Assembly: GCA_002726935.1 (NCBI GenBank)
Contig: PBTC01000026.1
Coordinates: 1 to 64,000, forward strand
Direction: 5' to 3'
DNA: 64,000 nt
Origin: Candidatus Saccharimonadota bacterium
GTDB taxonomy: Bacteria > Patescibacteriota > Saccharimonadia > Saccharimonadales > Saccharimonadaceae
Shown: positions 58,618 through 64,000 of the stretch, one piece after another
Numbering within the stretch: position 1 is the first letter of the stretch
Layout of the letters: every line of letters starts with the position of its first letter
Made by a program: the position numbers and the translations under genes
The notes under the pieces: generated by a model
What the model saw: only the letters and a program-made list of their open reading frames with translations
Databases searched by the model: none
What the model was told of the DNA's origin: nothing

Positions 58618-59952
58618 TTAACCGTTGCGCAAGTTCGTTGCTGTTTGCAGCAAGGCATCTTGTGTTTTAATACTTTGGCTGTTGGCCTGGTAACTACGTT
58701 GGAACGTAATCAGTTTCACCAACTCCTCGGTCAAATCAACGTTGGACTCCTCAAGCGAGCCTTGAATGATGTTGGCAAATGCGGAGTCTTCCGATAGTGA
58801 GGTCAGTTCGGCGCCAGCCTCTGGGGTGGCTTGCCATTTATTTTCACCGACCTGTACGAGACCATCAGGATTTCGGAATCTAAACAAGCTTACGACACCG
58901 GCGTCTTTTGTCTCACCATTGGAGTAATTCAGTACGACTCGTCCGCTTTCTTCGATTTTAAAACCGGTGAAGTTTGCTGCTTCGTAGCCATCCTGCGCAA
59001 TGTCCTGAACAACAAAACCGGCGCCGAACTGTGTGCTTCCTCGCATATCGATAGCAACTCGACCTGTCTCGGAGAAGCGGCCATTTGCAGCAGTCCAGTT
59101 GGCCAGATCGACTTCGAAAAGTGCTGTGTTTGGCGAGGCTGCCGTGGAATCCACCAAGGCCCCAACCGGAGTGAAGTTCAAACTCTGAGTGTCTGCAAAA
59201 GATGCGGGATCGATAACCTGACCAGTTTGAGGATTCTTCATTGCCAGATTCACGGGGATGCCATCTAGTTGTGCTCTGACCTGCCACTGATTACCTACAT
59301 CTACCGCATCGGCGGGGTTACCATCCACTCGCGTCCAGTAGAGATTCAGGTTGTGCTTTCTGCCCAGCTCATCGTACAAAACCACCGTGCTTGAGCTGTT
59401 ATAAGTGGTGGAGTCCAGAGGGTCAAAATTGCTGTTCACCGCGGGCTTGTCTCGCGCGTCCAGGTTAAAACGGATAGCCGCCTCACTTGAAGCTGAGGGA
59501 GGCAAACCGGCGTCAGAGATCACCATGTCTTCCGCGGTGTTGATCGGATTGCCGGTGTTGGGGTCCAGCGGGAACATCTGAAGGCGATCACCAGAGCTAT
59601 TTTCGACGAAACCATTGGGGTCGAGCCCAAACATTCCTGCGCGCGTGTAATGAAACGCGCCTTGAGTGGTTCGCACTTTGAAGAAACCATCGCCCGAAAT
59701 GGCAAGGTCTAGCGGATTGCCCGTAGGTACAACCGAGCCTTGGGTGAACTGCTGGTCGACGTCCATGATGGTCGTGCCCTTGCCGATGTTTTTTGTGCTG
59801 CCACCAAAGTAAAGGCTGTTGTACACATCTCCAAACTGTGCTCGAGAGGACTTAAAGCCCACTGCGTTGCTGTTTGCGATGTTATTGCTGGTCACTTCAA
59901 TGGCCTTTTGATCGGCGCGTAGGCCTGAAAGACCCTGGGTAAATGCACTCAT
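58618..59952 (-). CDS. flgE: Flagellar hook protein FlgE, solitary copy
   Basis: A 444-residue protein with the full rod/hook family layout: N-terminal helix MSAFTQGLSGLRADQKAIEV and SNNIANSNAVGFK, the NPLDLAISGDGFFKV turn, a central D1/D2 domain, and the C-terminal EESNVDLTEELVKLITFQRSYQAN helix. ATG 59952 is the family start and follows AAGGGA; the longer frame from 59991 is not conserved. No other flagellar gene is in the window. It shares a strand with the LapG-like gene, so they may be co-transcribed. The gap 59953-60145 holds a start region for both directions. Confidence 0.92.
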   Translation of the reverse strand: MSAFTQGLSGLRADQKAIEVTSNNIANSNAVGFKSSRAQFGDVYNSLYFGGSTKNIGKGTTIMDVDQQFTQGSVVPTGNPLDLAISGDGFFKVRTTQGAFHYTRAGMFGLDPNGFVENSSGDRLQMFPLDPNTGNPINTAEDMVISDAGLPPSASSEAAIRFNLDARDKPAVNSNFDPLDSTTYNSSSTVVLYDELGRKHNLNLYWTRVDGNPADAVDVGNQWQVRAQLDGIPVNLAMKNPQTGQVIDPASFADTQSLNFTPVGALVDSTAASPNTALFEVDLANWTAANGRFSETGRVAIDMRGSTQFGAGFVVQDIAQDGYEAANFTGFKIEESGRVVLNYSNGETKDAGVVSLFRFRNPDGLVQVGENKWQATPEAGAELTSLSEDSAFANIIQGSLEESNVDLTEELVKLITFQRSYQANSQSIKTQDALLQTATNLRNG

Positions 59953-60145
59953 TTGTCGTCCCTTACCTGTCGGCATATAGATTTCTAACAAGTATAGGGT
60001 AAGGAAAAATAATATAAAAAGGTAGGAATTTCTTTAATTTCTCCTCTTTTTTTTAAACCGTCTGATAACCTTAAATCATAGGGATTCGCGGCATTTTTGC
60101 TTGCTGTGTACGTTAAAGAAAAATTGCATTTGTTGGAGATTCATT

Positions 60146-60604
60146 TTGAAGCTAGAAGGTCAAACCTGGCTCGACTACATCAGTGAGAACCACGGTGAAG
60201 AATCGCTCTCTCGCGTTGAACTCATGTTCCGGGCTATCGTTGTAGAGGATATTGATCTGCTTCTGGAGCACAGCGTGGCTCACGACCATGCACTCGATTA
60301 TCTCATCAAGGATGCTTCGGGGAATAAATACCCAGCTCAGACGATATGGCAGAACATTGCAATTTGCATGCTAGAGCCGCCTGGTCTTGAAGGACCCTCT
60401 CGCGAAAGGGTTGCAGCCTTGTTCGCTATCGACAGCTTTTACGGGCAGATATTTGAGAACTTTTATTGCGCAATCAGCAGCGAAGAGGTTATCGCAGCCT
60501 GCAAGAAGTTCCTGATGAACCCGGAAATTAAGGCGACCTACAAAATCAAGATGCCAGCGGACTGGAGCGATCGGTTCAGCGACCTTAATGAAGGGGGCGA
60601 ATAA
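60146..60604 (+). CDS. Hypothetical plasmid protein
   Basis: About 152 residues from TTG 60146, which has GGAG eight bases upstream; the frame opens at 60101 but that part is Cys-rich and lacks a ribosome site. A soluble acidic helical protein (LLEHSVAHDHALDYLIKDASG). Not recognised. It opens a four- or five-gene unit that leads into topoisomerase III and the ArdC-like gene, so it may belong to plasmid maintenance. Confidence 0.5.
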   Translation: MKLEGQTWLDYISENHGEESLSRVELMFRAIVVEDIDLLLEHSVAHDHALDYLIKDASGNKYPAQTIWQNIAICMLEPPGLEGPSRERVAALFAIDSFYGQIFENFYCAISSEEVIAACKKFLMNPEIKATYKIKMPADWSDRFSDLNEGGE

Positions 60605-60605
60605 A

Positions 60606-61241
60606 TTGCTCGACTCCCCCAGTTTTAACCTTAACAACCTTCAAATCACCCCTGAAATTGACATCTCTCAAGTCTACCTGAGAGACGATTTATCCTGCCC
60701 GGGTTTCTTTTCGGTATGGGATCTACCTGCTTTCGTAAAGGTAAGCGATCGCATCGTTTCAATGGTCTTTAGACGAACTCCAGATCTTGTTTGGCGAGTG
60801 GTAAAAAACGACGGCTCCAAAGAGCTCGGGAATGCATTCTGCAACGCCTCAGCAGTTCTTTCCAAGATCTCCGGTGAGGCCTATGCAGTCTCATCATGTA
60901 GAAAATTTGCCGAAATCGTCGATCGCAGGATCAAGTCTTTCGCTATAGAGTACGGCATGCGCGAGGAGGCCCTCGTCCAATCCTTCCATGGCTCATTGGA
61001 TCTCTTTAACCCTCCCTCGTATCTGGTAGGCCAGGAAATGACTTTGGGATTTTATGAGCATAAAGAATCGGACGCCGTGTTGGTCTCGACCGGGCTGAGC
61101 TCAATCGAGGGTTCGCCACTGGTCTCGATAGAATCTTTTCAAGCCGGCGAGATTCAGGAGATAGGGCAAGAGTCGATGCTCAGAATGAAGGAACACTACG
61201 CGCGTCCTCTTAAAGAGGTCTACTCAACCGTGTTGGTTTGA
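60606..61241 (+). CDS. Hypothetical plasmid protein
   Basis: About 211 residues. TTG 60606 directly follows the previous stop and has AAGGGGG eight bases upstream; an ATG at 60588 would overlap the previous gene. Mixed alpha/beta, no signal. Two segments (DLSCPGFFSVWDLPAFV and DAVLVSTGLSSIEGSPLV) look conserved but I cannot name them. Confidence 0.5.
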   Translation: MLDSPSFNLNNLQITPEIDISQVYLRDDLSCPGFFSVWDLPAFVKVSDRIVSMVFRRTPDLVWRVVKNDGSKELGNAFCNASAVLSKISGEAYAVSSCRKFAEIVDRRIKSFAIEYGMREEALVQSFHGSLDLFNPPSYLVGQEMTLGFYEHKESDAVLVSTGLSSIEGSPLVSIESFQAGEIQEIGQESMLRMKEHYARPLKEVYSTVLV

Positions 61242-61246
61242 GCCGC

Positions 61247-61930
61247 ATGTCGATGTTCGAAATGATCACACACCTGTGTAAAGAGGTCTCCCGAGAGCTC
61301 GGTGATGCTTCGCTGTCCTTTGAGTTGGCCGGCGAAAATAAGCCATGGGAGGACCTGCGGTATGGGAGCTTCAAGTTTACCCCGGCCCGATGGTCAAAGC
61401 GTATGGGGGACACCCCGTCCTTTGGTTGTTATGCATACACCGACCTGGGCAGTGCGCTTTTCGACCTAAAGAGAGGAAAGATCTCAAGGTGGGTCAATAA
61501 CGTCAGCAACGCTGTTAGTGCCTATCTGCACATCCAGAAATCTCCCCAATGGAACCCAGATCGTTTGGGAAAAATTGTACCGATGGTCGCCTCTGCGGGA
61601 ATTCTTGATGCGGCCATGCATTGTTCCGTGTTCTGTCAGTCTAACTTTGACCTGACGTTGGAAGCGCTTGAAACCGGCATCTTCTTTTCATTTAAGTTGC
61701 AGCCTGGCTCGAAGTATTCCGAAGATATACAAGGCATGTACTTGCCAAAAAGTGGAGTTGGCTCCTACCAAAAGTGGTGGACCACTGAGCCATCTGTTGT
61801 TCTGTTTGATGCCGGTCAGAGAACCGACGTGATCTCACACGCAAGGTTGGCACAGGATGCCCCCGCCGAAAGTACCGGTGAGGAGAGGGCCGCAACAGAC
61901 CTCCTTATTAAAACAGCATGGGGATTCTAA
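61247..61930 (+). CDS. Hypothetical plasmid protein
   Basis: About 227 residues; starts at 61238 (TTG), 61247 or 61253 are all possible and none has a clear ribosome site, so coupling to the upstream gene is likely. A soluble protein with GENKPWEDLRYGSFKFTPARW and YTDLGSALFDL. Not recognised. The stop precedes the topoisomerase start by one base. Confidence 0.5.
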   Translation: MSMFEMITHLCKEVSRELGDASLSFELAGENKPWEDLRYGSFKFTPARWSKRMGDTPSFGCYAYTDLGSALFDLKRGKISRWVNNVSNAVSAYLHIQKSPQWNPDRLGKIVPMVASAGILDAAMHCSVFCQSNFDLTLEALETGIFFSFKLQPGSKYSEDIQGMYLPKSGVGSYQKWWTTEPSVVLFDAGQRTDVISHARLAQDAPAESTGEERAATDLLIKTAWGF

Positions 61931-61931
61931 T

Positions 61932-63275
61932 ATGCAAGGCTACGACCTCTTCATCGCAGAAAAACCGTCACTTGGAAAAGAAATCGCCTCGCAGCTTGGC
62001 AAGATTACAGAGACTCGTCGAGACTACCTAGTCATTGATGGCGGACGGGCGGTGGTTAGCTGGGGCTTTGGCCATGTCTACGGGTTAGCCATGCCCGAAG
62101 CATATGTCCAGGACGGCAATACAAGAACTTTTGACAGCCTCCCAGTTCTGCCTCAAAAATGGCTTCGCGTCTGTACCGCTAAGGAGCAGGCCAGCACGTT
62201 GAATCGTTTGATCAAAAAGGCTGGCTCAGTGATCAATGCGGGCGACCCAGATCGTGAGGGTCAACTGATTATCGATGTGATTATTGAGGAATCCGGAGAG
62301 AATCCATATAGTCCCAAATTTAAGCGAATTTGGCTGCTTGCATTGAACGAACCAGGCATTAAAAAAGCCTTGGCCAATTTAAGACCCAATAGCGAGTACG
62401 CGAACTACAAGAACGAATCGTATGCGCGACAAAGAGCAGACTGGCTTTTGGGTTTAAACGGATCGATGGTGTATTCACTGGTAACCAGTCGATCATGCTC
62501 TATTGGTCGGGTGAGAACGCCAACGTTGGCGATGGTGGTAAACCGGGACAGAGAGATTGCGAACTTTAAGCCCCACGACTATTTTGTCCCATGGGTCGTA
62601 TTGAAGGGCAAAAAGTTTACTTATGCTGGAGCGAAGCGCGAATTCGATGTGTACGACCAAGAAGGAAGGATCATCGATCCAAACTTTGGTACGAAGGTTC
62701 GCGAGTATGTTGAAAAGACCCCCTGGGTGATTACGCAATGCGAATCTGAGCAAGTGAAGGAAGCTCCTCCTTTGCCGCATTCACTCGATTCCATCCAGCA
62801 GCATATGAACAAGACCTTGGGCTTCGGAATTAAGAAGACGCTGGATATCTGTCAAGCACTTTATGAAAAACACAAGATTACGAGTTACCCCCGAACCGAT
62901 TGCAGATATTTGCCTGAATCGTATTTCGACGATCGAAAAGAAGTTCTTCGGTCGATCTACGGGATCTACAAAGATGAGATATCCAAGTGCTCTGCCACAA
63001 TCAAATCTAAGGCTTTCAATGACAAGCATGTGGGCGCTCACCATGGGATTATACCGACAGGGAAGACACCAGACCTTGCCTCATTGTCCGCAGACGAGAA
63101 AGCCGTTTTTGATGTTATTTGTCGATTCTATATCGCGCAGTTCTATCCAGACTCAATTAGTCTGAAGGATCATGTGACCGTCACTTTTGGTGGGGTGTTT
63201 GACTTCACTGCTTTTGAAAGCACGATTTTAGATCCGCAATGGAAGGCTCTCATGGGAAAATCCGAAGAAGAGTAA
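61932..63275 (+). CDS. topB: Short type IA topoisomerase III
   Basis: A 447-residue enzyme. The TOPRIM domain has FIAEKPSLGKEIA and NAGDPDREGQLI (DxD metal site). The core has QRADWLLGLNGS, RVRTPTLAMVV and the active-site Tyr319 in TSYPRTDCRYLP. The final motif is TAFESTILDPQW, after which the protein stops; TopB/TraE proteins go on for about 200 residues, including another core motif and zinc fingers. It is therefore C-terminally short. Plasmid topoisomerase III copies unlink replicating or transferring DNA. ATG 61932 is the conserved start. Confidence 0.88.
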   Translation: MQGYDLFIAEKPSLGKEIASQLGKITETRRDYLVIDGGRAVVSWGFGHVYGLAMPEAYVQDGNTRTFDSLPVLPQKWLRVCTAKEQASTLNRLIKKAGSVINAGDPDREGQLIIDVIIEESGENPYSPKFKRIWLLALNEPGIKKALANLRPNSEYANYKNESYARQRADWLLGLNGSMVYSLVTSRSCSIGRVRTPTLAMVVNRDREIANFKPHDYFVPWVVLKGKKFTYAGAKREFDVYDQEGRIIDPNFGTKVREYVEKTPWVITQCESEQVKEAPPLPHSLDSIQQHMNKTLGFGIKKTLDICQALYEKHKITSYPRTDCRYLPESYFDDRKEVLRSIYGIYKDEISKCSATIKSKAFNDKHVGAHHGIIPTGKTPDLASLSADEKAVFDVICRFYIAQFYPDSISLKDHVTVTFGGVFDFTAFESTILDPQWKALMGKSEEE

Positions 63276-63295
63276 TAACTCGTTTGGGTTTTTAA

Positions 63296-64000
63296 ATGAA
63301 ATATTCGCCGCTGGCTAAGCACAATGAGGAGATGTCTCGATTCGAGAGGCAGAAGGGCGTCGTGATCGATGCGCTACAGATTTCTTCACGCAGATTATGC
63401 GAGGACTTTGTAGCGTTGGCTCGCACAGATATGGGGGTTATTCCCTGGTCAGACTCCGATCTTGCATTTACACCATTTAATCCTCTGACTGGCGAGTTTT
63501 ACAAGGGCGTTCACGCTCTGTCTATTGCATCTTCGGTGCTTAGAGCAGGCAACTTCGTAGAAAACGAGAGAGCCAAGGCATCTCCTATGTTCTTATTCGT
63601 CAAGGATGTCAATGCCCTAGGTGATATGGTTTCTCCGGTGACTACGTCCGGCGGGGATCCCGTGTCATCTCTGATCGTGCAAGCCGACCTTTCTCGAATC
63701 GAACGATCGGAAGAAGAGCTTTCTGATCTTTTGTCACGTATTAAGCCTGAAGTCCTGCTGCAGGTAGATAGCGTTGCTGGGCAAAGCTTTGATTATGTTC
63801 GTGGGCGCATCGATCTGATTGAGACCCTAGATTCCTTGGTTGAGGCCTCTGAGGCTCTTGGAATAAGGACGTTTTTCCTCTCGCAAAAGGATATGCCTTG
63901 TGGCTTTTATCCCGCAAACAATTCCCTCGTTCTGGACTATCACGGGTTCGAGTCGTGGCAAAAGAAGGATCAGCTTCAGGCCATCTGCGACTATTCCATG
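63296..64000 (+). CDS. ArdC-like protein, 5' part (continues past window end)
   Basis: The frame from ATG 63296 is open to the last base (235 codons). The PWSDSDLAFTPFNPLTGEFYKGVHALSIA segment (about 55-85) resembles the N-terminal single-strand-DNA-binding domain of ArdC/DUF1738 antirestriction proteins (PxNPxTGxxYxGxNALxL). No metallopeptidase motif has been reached before the window ends. It lies 20 bp after topB. A protecting role on entering DNA during conjugation would fit, but rests on one motif. Confidence 0.5.
   Translation, partial: MKYSPLAKHNEEMSRFERQKGVVIDALQISSRRLCEDFVALARTDMGVIPWSDSDLAFTPFNPLTGEFYKGVHALSIASSVLRAGNFVENERAKASPMFLFVKDVNALGDMVSPVTTSGGDPVSSLIVQADLSRIERSEEELSDLLSRIKPEVLLQVDSVAGQSFDYVRGRIDLIETLDSLVEASEALGIRTFFLSQKDMPCGFYPANNSLVLDYHGFESWQKKDQLQAICDYSM

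Overview
The window looks like part of a large conjugative plasmid (or an integrated conjugative element) of a Gram-negative proteobacterium, probably gammaproteobacterial. It carries an I-type (Icm/Dot, IncI-like) conjugation gene set and an R64-type IVb thin-pilus operon, and it has outer-membrane lipoproteins, a GlyGly-CTERM-like protease and a plasmid-type topoisomerase III. No rRNA, tRNA or CRISPR array is visible. Host assignment is inference only.

Layout. 1-6.5 kb: a co-directional icm/dot block in nearly Legionella order (icmE C-terminus, icmG, icmC, icmD, icmJ), then the coupling ATPase icmO and a Tat-exported M15-like peptidase, closed by a strong terminator. 6.6-17.8 kb: a DNA-processing block with a YqaJ/RecE-like nuclease, an unknown 506-residue partner, a giant strawberry-notch-type helicase and a SNF2 helicase. 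18-29 kb: the type IVb pilus operon (pilL-like, pilN, pilO, pilP, pilQ, pilR, two near-identical pilins, a PilT-like ATPase, pilV). 29-37.3 kb: single-gene units for surface or accessory proteins (a glycine-rich exported protein, a 2OG-oxygenase/DUF6817 fusion, an Ig-like lipoprotein, a subtilase). 38-40.4 kb: two tandem ribonucleotide-reductase beta-subunit genes, the first of which has lost four of six metal ligands.

40.4-54.5 kb: a complete Tn7-like transposon of about 14.05 kb. I can place both ends: 27-bp imperfect terminal inverted repeats and a 5-bp TTAAA duplication that overlaps the stop codon of the second nrdB. It carries tnsA, tnsB, tnsC and a long tniQ/tnsD at the right. Its cargo is defence genes: a regulator, a D12-class adenine methyltransferase, a BglII/BstYI-like restriction enzyme, and a three-gene operon built around a TIR-like protein. 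There are no cas genes.

54.5-64 kb: plasmid backbone and accessory genes resume. There is a Fur-box-like site, a hipA-like kinase without a complete antitoxin, an unknown protein with 9-residue C-terminal repeats, an exported protein, a LapG-like protease whose catalytic Cys is Asp, a lone flagellar hook gene flgE, two unknown genes and a third, a short topoisomerase III, and an ArdC-like gene running off the end.

Together the genes describe DNA transfer (icm/dot plus thin pilus), DNA maintenance (nuclease, helicases, topoisomerase, RNR), cell-surface interaction, and a mobile defence island that appears to use the 3' end of nrdB as its docking site.
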